Origin: Diphasiastrum complanatum
Lineage: Eukaryota; Streptophyta; Lycopodiopsida; Lycopodiales; Lycopodiaceae
Length of the DNA: 64,000 nucleotides
Assembly (NCBI GenBank): GCA_029204225.1
Contig: CM055097.1
Coordinates: 5,001,125 to 5,065,124, forward strand
Direction of reading: 5' to 3'
The position numbers were made by a program, and so were the translations under genes. Each line of letters opens with the position of its first letter. Within the stretch, counting starts at the first letter, position 1. This document shows positions 1 to 14,656 of this stretch, piece after piece. The notes below the pieces were generated by a model. The model was not told where the DNA came from. It did no database searches and saw nothing but the letters and a program-made list of their open reading frames with translations.

Positions 1-1243
1 TTTCAAACAACCTATCTGAATGGAGTTATACAAGAAGATATCTACATGATCCAGTCCGAAGGATACATTCTGGAAGGCATGAAGAATCATGTCTGTAAAC
101 TCCATAAAGCACTGTACGGCTTGAAACAGTCTGCCAGAGCTTGGTTTCAGAGGATCAACAAATTCTTCATTGAACAAGGATTTAAACCAAGCATTGTTGA
201 TTGCAACGTTTATTAAAAGTCAGTGTTGCAATCCTTCATTATCATCACCTTGTATGTTGATGATACGTTGCTCTTCAACAACAATGCCAATATAGTCAAG
301 GATTCAACATAGATGCTATTCTCAGAATTCGACATGACTGATCTAGACAAAGCTCACTTTTGTCATGGAATTCAAATCCACAGAGACAGAGCAAATCGAC
401 TGATTTACATCACTCAACAAAGGTATCTTCATAATGTTCTTAACATATACAATTTGATGAATTGTAAATTAGCTCACTCACCAATGGATCCAGGCCTGCA
501 TTTGTCAAAGGACCAATGTCCCCAGACAAAGCAAGAAGAGGAGCAGATGAGAGAATACCCGTATCGATCGATACTCGGATCTCTCATGTACGCAATGGTC
601 TGTACAAGGCCAGATATCTCTTTTGCTGTCAGCTCATTCAACCAATACATGACTAATCCTGGAATTACCCATTGGAAGAGTCATGAGATATATTCGAGCT
701 ACCATGGACCAGTGCATCTGCTATGGAGATGTTAGCAACGACAATCTTCATCAACTCAGTGGATATTCTGATGCAAGCTGGGGAGGAGATGCAGACCATC
801 GTAAGTCCACATCTGTACATTCTTCTTCAATGGCGGTCCTATTTTGTGGAACAGTCATAAGCAAATTTCTATCGCACTTTCCTCTACTGAAGTAGAATAT
901 ATTGCTGCTTCTCAATCTATTAAGGAAGCATTTTGGATGAGAAATTTGCTGTTAGACATCAATCTGTATCTATACAACCCTACAATTTTGTTTTGTGATA
1001 ACCATAGTGCTATTGCCTTATCAGCCAACCCTAGATTTCATTCTAGGAGTAAGCACATTGAGATAAGATATCACTACATCAGGAGAAAGGTTCTCGACAG
1101 AGAGGTGAGCTTGACGTACTGCAGAACGCAGGACATGGTTGCAGACATTTTTATGAAATCACTCAGTGTTAATGCACACAATAGATTTTGTGCATTGCTA
1201 AGTCTAAAGATTAAGGCATTCACGAATCCAGATTAAGGGGGGG
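1..1243 (+). mobile_element. Ty1/copia pol remnant (RT to RNase H, 3' part)
   Basis: Translation on the plus strand shows copia reverse transcriptase from the window edge: the LHKALYGLKQ motif near 100-130, a YVDDTLLF active-site motif near 250-280, and the MYAMVCTRPDISFAV segment near 590-630. RNase H follows, with a CDNHSAIALS motif near 990-1025 and [13 protein letters not shown] near 1040-1080. The reading ends close to a polypurine tract at 1235-1243, which fixes the orientation and shows this is the 3' part of the element. The 5' part lies outside the window. The copy is broken, with a few interruptions of frame, so it is a fossil. It resembles the copia copy at 11340-14656 in its RNase H end and polypurine tract, so the two probably belong to one lineage. 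Confidence 0.9.
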
Positions 1244-1900
1244 TGTTGAATTTACTCCTCCTACTCTCCTAAATCCCAATTTTAATCTGCCTCCATTCAT
1301 GCTGCATATTTTTCTAACGTTGTCACGCAGTCTGCATTTTCTACATGCAAATTATCAATATTGTTATGTTCTATCCAGTGATGGATAGCATAACCATGAT
1401 GGACTCACACTTACTCACCAATTTACACATAAAGCCCTGTTGTTCCAGCGATGGACAGGAGGGGCATCTTCTTTTCACATACTAATATTGTAAATTCATT
1501 TATGGCTACTTGTCCAGCGATGGACCATAAACTTATGCTATCTGCTCATAGACTTCTTCACTTTAAAAGCCTCCTCCAACCATCGATGGAAGGATGGACA
1601 CATTTTAGCTTATCTCTTACATATGTGCTCTCTTTAAAAGTGTTCATAGATCTTTTGATCTCATGGTACAAAGCTAATGATATCTCATGCTGTAGCTTCA
1701 TTATACTGCTCCGGCTTCGTTAGAATATTACTTGGTTCATTCTTGAACCGACTACTTGCTATTGCAAGGTATGCAACCAACTGGATCTCTGCAATGCAAG
1801 TTAACTAACATAGTCAGAAGATGTCTTGTAAGTGCTTTCTACGTAACTCTCCGTAGCAATATACTCACTCCACGGTTTCTTGGCTTGCTTATGATCTAAA
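1244..1900 (+). repeat. Candidate 3' LTR of the copia remnant
   Basis: The LTR starts with TGTTGAATTT directly after the polypurine tract. Its right end is not certain because the partner LTR is outside the window; about 1900 is a guess. It contains a reiterated dyad, TCCA-N4-TGGA, at 1374-1385, 1444-1455 and 1513-1524, and a related CCATCGATGG at 1580-1589. An ATG at 1932 followed by a GT-rich donor-like site has no clear meaning. Confidence 0.6.
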
Positions 1901-3865
<1,965 letters not shown>

Positions 3866-4186
3866 GTGCGTCTCAACTGCTCTGATGGTGATCGGCCCAG
3901 AAATCAACAAAGAAACCTACAAAACAAAAACCAATATTGAAGTTCTTAAGTATATTACCACAGAAAATATTCTTGCAACAATCAAAACAAATCTGAAAAA
4001 ACCAAATCTAGTCAAAGCAAAAACTGAATTGACACAAAGTGTGAAGAATTGCCAAAAATTGGCAAATCTAGCTTGATCAAAAACCATGTAGAATAGTGTA
4101 AATTGTGTACACAAGCTTCTACTCACACATGAACTTACAATATATATGCCATGGTGTTTTATTTCTTTTTTATATTTTCTTGCTAA
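3866..4186 (-). repeat. Candidate LTR on the minus strand
   Basis: Read on the minus strand, a purine-rich tract (complement of CCTCCCCCTCCTT at about 4189-4201) is followed by TGTTAGC, as in a polypurine tract next to an LTR. The other end (TGTGCG on the plus strand, 3866) lies two bases from a sequence resembling a primer-binding site (TGGTAGCAGATC on the minus strand). Having both signals around one LTR-sized segment is unusual. The boundaries are tentative. Confidence 0.4.
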
Positions 4187-5850
4187 CATCCTCCCCCTCC
4201 TTATTGGATTGGTGGTCCCACACCAATCAAAGCTTTTTCGTCCTAGATCTTTTGAGCATCCTGGAGGTGGGCGTGTTTGGTAAATCTTATTGTTGATCCC
4301 CTCCATCGTCTGCCAACAGAATCTACTAAGGAAGTGCCTTGGGACATAGTGGTGTAACATACCCTGCAGAAATCCATGGGTTTTCTACATCATCATGAAG
4401 TGCCAAACTGAGGGCTGCCCGGTAATAAAGTTGCACTACATTGATGTGGTCGTCTTTAGCTTGTAAGGGTTGATTGATATCGATGGCAACTGATGGTAGT
4501 CCCTGATCCCAATAGCCTTTTAATTCTGCCAAAAATACCACTGGGCTACAGTTATCCACAATATATTGAACGTCACGATCGGGGTTGCCATGGTGTTGTT
4601 GGTAGAAGATGCATCAATTTGTGATCATGGCCAGGTTGCCGATATTCACACCTGTCAACATGGGCCAATAAATCTTATTTTTAATCTTTGTGACAGAAAA
4701 TGGCTCTCGGCGACTCTCGGATAATAGTATGGATTGATGTGCATATAAACGGGTGCATCAAGATACCATGCCATTGATTGAGGTTTGGAAGAATGTATCT
4801 GCCTCGCTCCTTGGGTTGAAATTTCTTTGTAGAATCTTGAGACCTAGAAGATCCTTGCTAGGTGCATTTGGAGTGATCCTATGTCGTATTGTAGGTGCTT
4901 TAGCTGCCAAGGTATGTTCTTGTTGTGGATCAGGTTGAGGGGAGCAAGGTGGTGAGGGTTTGGATTCAGCAATGTGTTGGGTGTCAGGAGAAAATTGGGG
5001 TTGGATGGAAGGAATGTTAGTGTCAATGGGGGGAGAAGCGGAAGAGGGGAGAGGGTGTTGAGAGGAAGTACTACTAGCATCAACGTCATGCAGGTTGGTT
5101 GGTGGGGGAGCTACTAGCACTTGAGTTGGGCCTTGAAATGATGACCCTTGATTTGCCGGTGGAGGTTGCTGGAAACCTACCCTATCACCACCATCTACCC
5201 CATCGTAGTGTGGCCCGGTTGGTGAAATTCGGCATGTTCCGCATGGACAGAAGGAGAGATTGGATAGTTGCCTTTAGTTTCTCCTCTAGGGTGGCAATAT
5301 GTTTGTTGAGGGCCTCGACTGAAGCAGTATAAGATTTTTGTATTTTGTTGTGTTGCGCTATCATGGCCTTTAGCTTTTGCGCCAATTGCTAATATGCCAC
5401 CACTAGGATTTGAGTTCCCTCTAGAGGTGTAAAATCTGTGAATTTGATATGTTCCAGCTGATCCTTCATAGCGGAACGTGTTGCTGCCAATGCATCATCT
5501 CGTTTCATAATAAGATTCTCCATGGTTTTTGCTGGTTGGAGATGTTCTTATTCTGAAGGTGGCCAATCATCTACTGCTGCTATTGGATTTGTGCATTGAG
5601 GGTCTGGATCTGCAACTATTGTTGATTGAGATCAGCCACCAACTTGGCCTGATCTTAAGACATTTGTCAGAGTGTCGCATTTTTCGCATCTTCACCAACG
5701 TTCATTTCAGCGAAGGCTGACGTCGCGGCCTTCTCACGCTCATCCCATGCAACTGTGCAAGTAGATTTGACAACGACAGCAGCCACCCACGATCTCCCAT
5801 AGACAACCCATCCACTTTGTACTTTCTTCATCTACACACCTGTAAAATTA
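4187..5850 (-). mobile_element. Decayed minus-strand retroelement internal region (unclassified)
   Basis: Several short minus-strand frames cover this region: a proline/serine-rich one near 4758-5120 (PSSASPPIDTNIP, SPPCSPQPDPQQ), a Lys/Gln-rich one near 5185-5385 (HNKIQKSYTASVEALN) that could form a coiled coil, and one near 4326-4559. A Pro/Ser-rich part and a coiled-coil part next to an LTR-like end suggest a gag-like or non-autonomous element. I find no RT, integrase or protease motif, so I cannot name a superfamily. It is broken throughout and looks old. Confidence 0.35.
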
Positions 5851-6713
5851 TGTATATGTATTGAATACCATCTACGTATTCAATGTGTGATAACAACATC
5901 AGAAGTTTATCAGAGATAGACATAGTAGATGCCTTCGCGTATCGATTCTTTGTATTGTCAGTAATAAGTTTATCACTTTTACAGATTGTGTGATTAGCTT
6001 TGTGAAGCACGCGGTTTTGTCCGCTATTGTCTTGTGCTCCCCAACATTATTCACTTGTATATTTTGCTATATTTGATCTGATTACAACTCTGTTTGTTCT
6101 GCGTTCAGATTTGCATTAATATTGCTATGCTTTCCTACATTCTATTTGACTCTCTTATTGCTTAATTTGGTAGTCTGTTCTTCACGAATTATTATTAGTC
6201 TAGATGTTCACGACTAATATTTAGTCTTGTCTTTCGCGACCATTAGAGAAACTTAGAGCCCGATGAGGGCCTTTGAAAAAGATGTTTTTTTTTTCTTATT
6301 TTCGTTGCCATGTGGACCAATTGAAACCTTGAAATCGGGGTTCTACGTAACGTAGAATTTTTCAAATATAAATAAAATAAAAACTTTTCAAATATATTGT
6401 TGTTTTATCGGACAACATGTGAAAATGTTATTGGTTGATGAGGCCTGCCCTTCTAGCTCATCACTGTCCGAAGAGACCCAAAAATATTGAAAATGAATAT
6501 GACAAATGGTTGAGATGAGAAAATCGATGTACCAGTAATGTATATGCATTGTGAAATCATGGTTAACAGGGTTAACCAGAGTAAATTTGTGGCGCCAAAT
6601 AGATTAGTGTTTCAAATTTTTGCCAACACATTTTCTCATATTCATGGTTTTTTGTCTACGCAAATTTTCAGATTCATAGTTCATTGTTTCAGATTTTTGC
6701 ATGCAAATTACGA
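5851..6713. other. No gene recognised upstream of unknown gene copy A
   Basis: AT-rich sequence without a supported coding region. It may include the promoter or upstream exons of the gene-like copy that starts at 6714, but I see no clear TATA element at a fitting distance. Confidence 0.4.
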
Positions 6714-7600
6714 ATGGCGCCATCAAGAAAGCCGTGCTCCTCAATCGACTCTGTGCTTCTATTCAACAAGGCAGATGATAATGGATTATGGGTGCCAAGA
6801 AAATATTCAAAAAACTCTTGGGTTTTGATGCATCCATCATCAAGAGGAGCATTTCAAAAAAGGAAAAGGTCAAAACTATCATTTCGATCTTATTGGAAGG
6901 CCGGAATTTTGGATTTCAGAACATCATCAGGAGGAAAATCTATTTTTGAAATTCTAGTCCAACATGTATATATGCATTCAGAGATAAATGTGGAAGGATT
7001 CAACCGTCAGGATCACAAAAAAAACAACTGTGAGTATTGATATTTTTTATGCTTTGACATTCATAAATATCTAATAGTAAACTTGCCAATCTAATCAATT
7101 TTCTCTTGCAGATTTATATCCATCCAACATTAATGAATGGGAGCTGAGTGGATCTTTAGCGGTGTGTTAGATGTTATTCACACTGATATTGGACAGCTGC
7201 AATATCGAGGTAGAACTGCAAAACATCTAGCTAATAGTGAGATTTTTTTTTTATGAATCAATGTACATTCTTGATACTTCTATAACGTGCTTTTGTACTG
7301 TCAAATGCTTTCTTTCTTGTTTCTCTCTCTGTTACTGATACTTGCTCCAACAACCACGTCAAATATCCTCAACAAATTATGAGAACATTGCATGCATTAT
7401 TCAGACAACAAAGTGCATGAAAGATTTATGACTTACTCATTGCAGGTTAGAGAAAACTTTATTGCCGAGGTTCTTGCAACATTGCAAGGTTCCTTTGTGA
7501 AACTGAACACAAAGTTGCTGAAAGACATTATTCTTAGGAGAGGAATGACCTATGATGAAAAAGTTTCACAAGCAATTTATGAAGGAAGTTATCTATAGCT
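6714..7600 (+). pseudogene. Unknown spliced gene family, copy A
   Basis: I do not recognise this family. The proposed start is the ATG at 6714 (MAPSRKP), which lines up with the ATG of the relative at 27751. Exon 1 (6714-7029) shares segments with copy B: NSWVLMHPSSRG against NSWVLLHPSSKG, then a SYWKA block, then LVQHVYMHS. It ends at a GTGAGT donor, and exon 2 starts after TTGCAG at 7112 with YPSNINEWE. Copy B has its intron at the same codon and phase. Exon 2 of copy A does not stay open, so this copy is probably a pseudogene. A further exon-like piece starts after TGCAG at 7446 (VRENFIAEVLATLQG) and ends at about 7600; it has no visible partner in copy B. The product is basic in exon 1, with no signal peptide or membrane segment. 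It could be a host gene duplicated within the genome or the cargo of a transposon. Confidence 0.5.
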
Positions 7601-9249
7601 TCACTTAGAACAATATGGCGAATTATGGGAAGTATACCGAAACAAATCAACTGCAAATCTTTCGTCAAGTCAAAATGGGTAGAAGATTAAGTACCCAAGT
7701 AGAGGATGCTTATAACACATCCAAACAAGAGATTGGAGAGACAAGCATTCACTTCATTTGGCCATGAGCTTTTTTTGCTGGTCAGAGTCTTCTCTATACC
7801 AAAGGGCTATTTTTGCTTTTTCAATGACCTTTTGACTTCATCTCTTTATTGGGCTATCTGCCCAGATTTCAGCCTTCCCGCTATAGAACATGCTTCATGC
7901 TTGATAACATATTTGCAACAATATTTTGTGTTCTTCGTTAAGCAATTTGATTACAAGCATATACGTCTCTTTTCAATGATAATTACACACCCAAATCTTG
8001 CTCAATATTGTGCGCAACAGCAAGTCTCGCTCTTCAAAGCATCATCATTATCTTTGATATTTACAAATTCAAAACAATTGCCACGTGATTCAAGATCAAA
8101 GTCTGATCTTGATTGCCTCTGAATCCTTGACAAATAGTAATTTTTTTCACATGTAGTCAGCAATATTCAAATCATTAATGCAAGCCTCTTTTCAAATCAC
8201 ATAGGAGACGCAGATCATTCAGTCTCATCTACCAAGCAGTCATGACAACCTTAGGTGTGGTAGCGGTCAGTCAGTCCCTAATTTCCTTTGTTTCTCTCTT
8301 CACATCGATGGTTATTTGGTTTGAAACCATATTTGTTGCATAGAAGTGATTTTGAAGCTTAACTCTGCTATGGCCACCTCAGCACAAGAGTTGCGCAAGA
8401 GCATGTTCTGCATTGGTAGATATGAATCATGGTTTGATTTTGAGGCGTGAAGCCTTTTCTTAGTGTTGGCTTGCAAAGGCAATATTATGTTGAAAAAGTC
8501 AACTTTTCAGGAGATGTCTAAAACTTAGGTCTACTTCCTTTTGTTCCTTCTAAGTGATCTTCTTGTTATATCTTGCACTTCTTACCTCTGCTAATCTACA
8601 TCTTTGGTTTTGCTTTTCTGTGAGCATGAAGAGGCAAAAATGGTGACTGCTAGCTCATGGAAAAGTGTTGGATTAACAATGTCTTGAGGGTTTGCACGAT
8701 TAGCACTACAAGCACCTCATCTTCCGCATGAATGTTTTTGTAATTTGTATAGGATAAACTTCGTATTCATCAACTTGCTTTTTTAAGTTTGGACCTTAGC
8801 TAAAGGCCCCTAGTACCCCACATGTAAGTGATCATGCGTGCATGGAAAATAGCAAATGACCAAAAAGTGACTTGCATAGCCCGCATGCATTAAAAAAAAG
8901 GAATAAGCAAACAGATTTATTTGGCTATTGCATGCTTGATTGTGAACATGCAGATTATAATAATCACATATGTTGAGTAGGAGACTTGAAAGCTAATGCA
9001 TGCTTGATTCCACAATTTTTTAGTTTTTTCATCTTCTTATTGTGCTTTTACATGTTGAATGAAGAAATATGACAAGTGACAATATATTTTGATAATTCCC
9101 TTGACAATATATTTGATTGTTTCTAATAGGGTATTCTTTTGCGGAATGTATACAAAATGTTTTCCATATATTGGATGAAGAATTGATTAACTTTCCATAG
9201 ATGCGTCCTAAAGTCTATGTCATTGATGATTGGTGATGATTATCTAAAA
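7601..9249. other. No gene recognised
   Basis: Open frames here (for example 7706-8122) have no family features and strongly biased hydrophobic composition from AT-rich DNA. No RNA gene or repeat was seen. Confidence 0.45.
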
Positions 9250-9500
9250 TCATGAATACTGAAAAGCAAATATCTTGAATATTGATCATGATTTTTGTGA
9301 ATACTAATCGTGAATCTCGTGAATGATAATCGTGATTATTGTGAATACTGATCATGAAACTCGTGAGCACTGATCGCGATTATTATGAATATTCATGAAT
9401 ATTGATCGTGATTATTATGAATTTGCATGATTATTGTGAACACTGATCTCAATTATTGTGAAGACTGATCATGAATACTGAAATATTCTGAATATTGATC
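9250..9500. repeat. Degenerate minisatellite, unit about 21-24 bp
   Basis: The stretch repeats variants of GAATACTGATCGTGATTATT, roughly ten times with drift. GATCATGA and GATCGTGA are the most constant parts. Confidence 0.75.
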
Positions 9501-10345
9501 GTGCAAAACAACTAATAAATGCATTTTTCCGAACCTCGAAGAAAATACCACAAATCTGTAGGTAAATTGTTGTTTTGTGCAATGTCAAACATTAAAAATA
9601 AATCAATATCAAATTTATTATTACAAAATACAAACTTATCAAGAATATAGATATATTTTGGATTCAAAGTATATGACAATATGCAAATTAGATATGAATC
9701 AACTGAAATGTGCATTAAATCCTCATTATCTTATCAGCTCTCATGCTACTTAACTTACATAACAAAAAATTGATACTACTACATGCAAAAACAAAAAATT
9801 AATTATTTGTGTGCTCATCTTTTTATTATTTTCACAATGAATATGGTATATCAATGTGTGGAATTGAAGTGAATGGGAGAATTAGACACACGAATAACAG
9901 CAGACACATCTGCATTCAAGATCATACATCATAAATTGACATGTGCACAATTGCTACAAAATCATCTATTGATTTTCTCTGATTCTTCAAGCACTGCATG
10001 CATATCCACGTAGTGCGTTGGCGTGAGAGAAATACAGTTCTCTCACGAATAGATGTCTCGCTTACTAGTGGACTTGGATGTCTATGGATCCTGATTACAG
10101 AACTCGTCTCGCACGTAGGCAGACTTCTTTTTTTTTTGTATTTTGTCTTGATTGCTTACTCGCATCAGACTGCTTCATACATATCTATATGTTCTATATG
10201 TGTCAAGTATCATCCAGTAAGTATATAGTTGCTCTATATAACCTTTAAGATTAGAGTAATTAAGCATCTACAACTAATCAGAAAATTACAAGAGTGGCGG
10301 ATTAGCCACAACCTAGAGTGTATCTGCTGACGTCATGCCATCAGG
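9501..10345. other. No gene recognised; one perfect small hairpin
   Basis: AT-rich sequence. At about 10022-10047 the arms CGTGAGAGAA and TTCTCTCACG form a perfect 10-bp inverted repeat with a six-base loop. No coding sequence is supported. Confidence 0.4.
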
Positions 10346-11335
10346 TCAGATATCTGTACTTCTGGGTACTTGCATAATCTCTACTGGTACCCTTTGGAGC
10401 GTGAGGACAGAAAAAGATTTCGCGACGTCTTTTGTGTCACGTCGTTGATTTCGTTTCCGTCTTCTGACTTTCTTGTGCTCGACCGCAAAAGATTCTCGTT
10501 CGCGAATCTTTTGTGTGAACGAGAATCTTTTGTGTTCGTGTCTTCTTGTCAAGTGTTCACGAATCTTTCGTGCTTCTTGTCTCTTGACTTTTGTGTTCAC
10601 AAACATCTTCGTCAGACAGAGGGCTGAAAGCTAGCAAGGCTTTGTAAACAGAAACATTTTGTTTCTTCAGCTCCCTCTCAAAGCATGATAGCTTTATGAT
10701 CCCGAGACTACTCCTCTGTCTCTCAAAGAGTCGTTTGTCTAGGAATTTGGTGAAGATATCAGCAACCATGTCCTTTGTTCCGATGAAGGTGGTCTGCAAC
10801 ATCTTCTTTTCAATTAGATCCCTGATCAAGTGGTAATTGATCGCAATGTGCTTCATTCTGGAATGGAACACGGGATCTTTTGTCAAGTGTAAACCAGAGG
10901 CTCATTTCTTGTTTTTCCCAATTCGTCCAAGAACTGCCTTAGCCAGATTATCTCGTTGGCCATCTTTGCTACTGCAATGTACTTTGCTTCGCAAGATGAC
11001 TAGGCCACAATGGTCTGCTTCTTGCTGACCCAGAGAACTGCTGCTCCTGATGCGATGGTGCATCCTTCTGAGACACTTTTGAAATTGTCCTTGAGAGATG
11101 ACCAGCTAGCATCGTTGTAGGAAAGTATCTTGAAACCTGCGTCACGATAATAGCACAAGCCATAATCCCTCGTTAATTGAAGATATTGCAAAATTTGTTT
11201 TGCAATCTTCCAATGTGTCGAGCCTAGATTTGTGCAGAATTGGCTCATCCTGAATATTGCATAAGCAATATCAGGACGTGTGTAGTCGACAAGGTACATC
11301 AATGATTCTATCAGCACTACAAGAGAACTAGACAT
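10346..11335 (-). mobile_element. Ty1/copia fragment (RT end to RNase H) with LTR-like flank
   Basis: On the minus strand, copia motifs appear in order from 11335 downward: LMYLVDYTRPDIAYAI, a THWKIAKQILQYL segment, SYNDASWSS of RNase H, and the KQTIVA segment. The RNase H C-terminal part runs to about 10680. Sequence from about 10660 to 10346 lies where the 3' LTR should be and includes a 15-bp inverted repeat. The fragment is broken and starts abruptly next to the plus-strand copia copy, so the two face away from each other. Confidence 0.85.
10487..10531. repeat. Perfect 15-bp inverted repeat in the LTR-like flank
   Basis: AAAAGATTCTCGTTC at 10487-10501 pairs exactly with GAACGAGAATCTTTT at 10517-10531 across a 15-base loop. 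The motif CGAATCTTT recurs in the loop and again near 10559-10568. Confidence 0.9.
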
Positions 11336-12737
11336 GAAATCAAAGACTGTAGAACTTTAAAATTTAACAATGAGAAGAAGAAGCAGTTCCAACAACAAGC
11401 AAATTTTGCTTCAACCAATTTTTCAGCCCAGCAGCAAAAGATTAAGCAGCTTTTACGACCAAGGTCGGAGAACAACAAGATATCGATTTTTGATATCTCG
11501 ATTAAGGAGAAACACAAAACATGACTCACCATCATGACTTGTTCAAAGATTATAAATCTTTCGCCCACTCTTGAGTTGTACAGCTTGGAGACAACTCATC
11601 ACATTTGATTCAGGGTGAAGACAGTCAGGGTCGAATTTCAGAAAGGTGAAGTCAAGCTGCTCTCCAACATTCTCCACATACCAAATCTGACCAAGAATCT
11701 GGTCTCAATTAGCAAAATCAGTGATTCAGGTCAGAAGGTCGAATTCGATGCAAACGGCTACACAATACTTGACAAATCCCAAAAAATTCTAGCTTTCGAA
11801 AAAGGAGTGGCAAATTTCACAAACTCAGCCACCGTTACTCCTCCAACAATCAAGCTCTTCACACTTCTTCTTCCGAATCATCTGATATGCTTTGGCATTT
11901 CAAATTAGGCCATTTGAACTTCAATAGTATTCAACAAATTTCAACTCAAGGACTGTATAATCAGCAAGCATGCTAGAAGTCCTTTTATTTCTGACTCAGT
12001 TCATACTTCCAAAAGCTTGCTAGATCTTGTACATAGTGACATTTGTGGCCCGATGCAGACAGCTTCCACAAGGGGAGCTCTTTATTTCCTGACCTTCATC
12101 GTTGACTTCTCTCAAAGGACTGCTACCTATTTCCTAAAGAACAAATAAAAAATATTCAAGTTCTTCAAACAGTTCAAGGCATCAGCAGAAAATTTGACCT
12201 AGAGAAAATTCAAAGCTCTACGTTCAGATGGAGGGGGAGAATTTATCTCCACAGAAATTAAAGAATTCTACAAGACCAACGGAATACAACAACAATTCAC
12301 AACAAGCTACTCACCTCAGTCCAATGGTGTAGCTGAAAGGAAAAATCGGACACTCATTGAAAGTGCCAAGAGTATGATGGCCCATGCGTCTCTTCCAAAG
12401 AAGTTCTAGGCAGAAGTTGTTACTACAGCAGCCTATTTGCAAAATAGATCCATCACCAAAGCCCTAAATGGCAAAACACCTTATGAGGTGTGGACATGAT
12501 CGAAACCATCACTCAAAAATATGAGAGTATTTGGATGCATTGCTTATGCACAGATCCCAAAAGATCTCAGGAAGAAGCTGGACAATACAAGCAGAAGATC
12601 GATTTTTATTGGCTACTCTCCAGATCACAACGCATACAAGCTCTACAATTTGGACACAGAAAAGACGTTCACAAGCAAAGATGTCATTTTCCTGGAGGAC
12701 AAATTTTTCGACTCCAAGGAAAAGGCTGCACAAATTT

Positions 12738-12840
12738 CCGACCCCAGGGTCGAACAGTCAAAATCCGACCCTAGGGTCAAACAGTCAAAATATGACCCCA
12801 AGGCCAAACAGCCAAATTTTGACCCTAGGGTCAAAAATCA
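12738..12840 (+). repeat. Short tandem repeat in the copia linker, about 27 bp x 4
   Basis: Four variant units encode SDPRVEQSK-like peptides. Two units contain the perfect palindrome GACCCTAGGGTC. Confidence 0.85.
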
Positions 12841-14328
12841 AGAAATTGATTCTAGCTCTGAAAATGAGTCTAATCAGTAGAGAGAAGAAATCCAGCCAAG
12901 AAGATCAAATCAACTCAGATAGCCTCCATCCAGATTTATGAATGATGTAGTCTGCTACTTTGTGCAGGAACCAAATACAGTTTCAGAGGAAATGTCTACA
13001 CCTAAGCTGAACATTGGAAAGCAGCAATGGACACAGAATTCAGCTCTCTGATGGAGAATCAAACGTGGACAGTCACTGAACTGCCAAAGGATAGAAATCG
13101 AATTCCATGCAAATGGATATTCAAGGCAAAGTATGATGCTGAAGGAAAGCTAAATCAGTACAAAGCCAGGTTGGTTGCCAAAGGCTATTCCTAGATTCTA
13201 GATCTAGACTATTCCGAAATCTTCAGCCTAGTTTTCAAACATGTTTTGATCAAATTACTACTCTCCTTTGCAACTGCAGCAGATCTCAAAGTCCAACAAA
13301 TGGATGTCCAGACCGCTTTCCTCAATGAGACCATTGAAGATGAAATCTTTATGTCAAAGCTAAAAGGATACAAACTAAGGGATAAGCAACACCTTGTGTG
13401 CAAAACTCACAAGGCACTCTATGGGCTGAAATAGTCACCCAGAGCCTGGTTCCAAAAAATCAATGCATTCCTTATTGAGAATGGTTTTATTCCAAACTCA
13501 GCAGATTCGAATGTCTACTTCAAATCTGTATTGAATTTCTTCATCATCATCACTCTTTATGTGGATGATACACTATTATTCAGTAACAATTTGAATTTGA
13601 TAAAGGATACGAAATGCATGTTGGCCAAGGAGTACATAATGACTGATATGGGTCTAGCCCACTATTGTCTCGGAATCAAAACTTTCTGAAATCGATCCAA
13701 CAAACTAATTTTTATCAGCCAGCAAAGATATCTCACAAATGTGCTGGAAAAGTATGGAATGGCCAACTGCAAACCGAGTCTCTTTTCACTCGACCTTGGA
13801 CTGAAGCTGTCAAAGGAACAATCTCCTCAAACTGAGGCACAAAAGGAGGAGATGAAGCAATATCCATTTCACTCCATCATCGGCTCACTGATGTATGCAA
13901 TGATATGCACTTGACCTGAACTTGCATATTCAATCAGTTCACTCAACTAGTTTTTATCAAATCCAAGCCTAGCCCATTGGAAAGCACTTGGGTCATAAGT
14001 ACATCCAAGCAACCAAACATCTCAGCATATGCTATGAAGGCAGCCAATCTGCCAATATTCTAGAAGGATACACAGATGCAGATTGGACAAAGGATGTTGA
14101 TACCGGAAGATCAAATTCTGGATTTGTATTTTTATACAATCAAGGCAATCAAGGCACAATCTCTTGGAACAACCAAAAGCAGACCTCAGTAGTATTATCA
14201 TCCAGCGAATCAGAATACATTGCTACCACGAATGCTACTAAGGAGGCAACTTGGCTGAGGCACCTGCTAGTAGAAGTTGGCCTTGCACAGTCACATCAAC
14301 AACCATTTTCTATGACAATCAAAACACC

Positions 14329-14444
<116 letters not shown>

Positions 14445-14656
14445 CCAAGATTTCATTCACGAAGCAAGCATATCGAAATCAAGTATCAATATTTAAGAGA
14501 CAAACTCCAGAGCAAGGAGGTATCATTAGTCTACTATAGAACATAATCAATGGCAGCAGATTACTTCACAACGGCCCTATCAAATGAGCATCATCTCAGA
14601 TTCAACGACATGTTAAATCTGAAGATCAACTTTCCCAAATCCACATTAAGGGGGGG

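Noticed and set aside
7706-8122. 138-residue open frame after unknown gene copy A
   Set aside because: Hydrophobic composition typical of AT-rich noncoding DNA, with no shared block in copy B.
9250-9500. Minisatellite as a CRISPR array
   Set aside because: Units drift, there are no regular unique spacers, and the DNA is plant.
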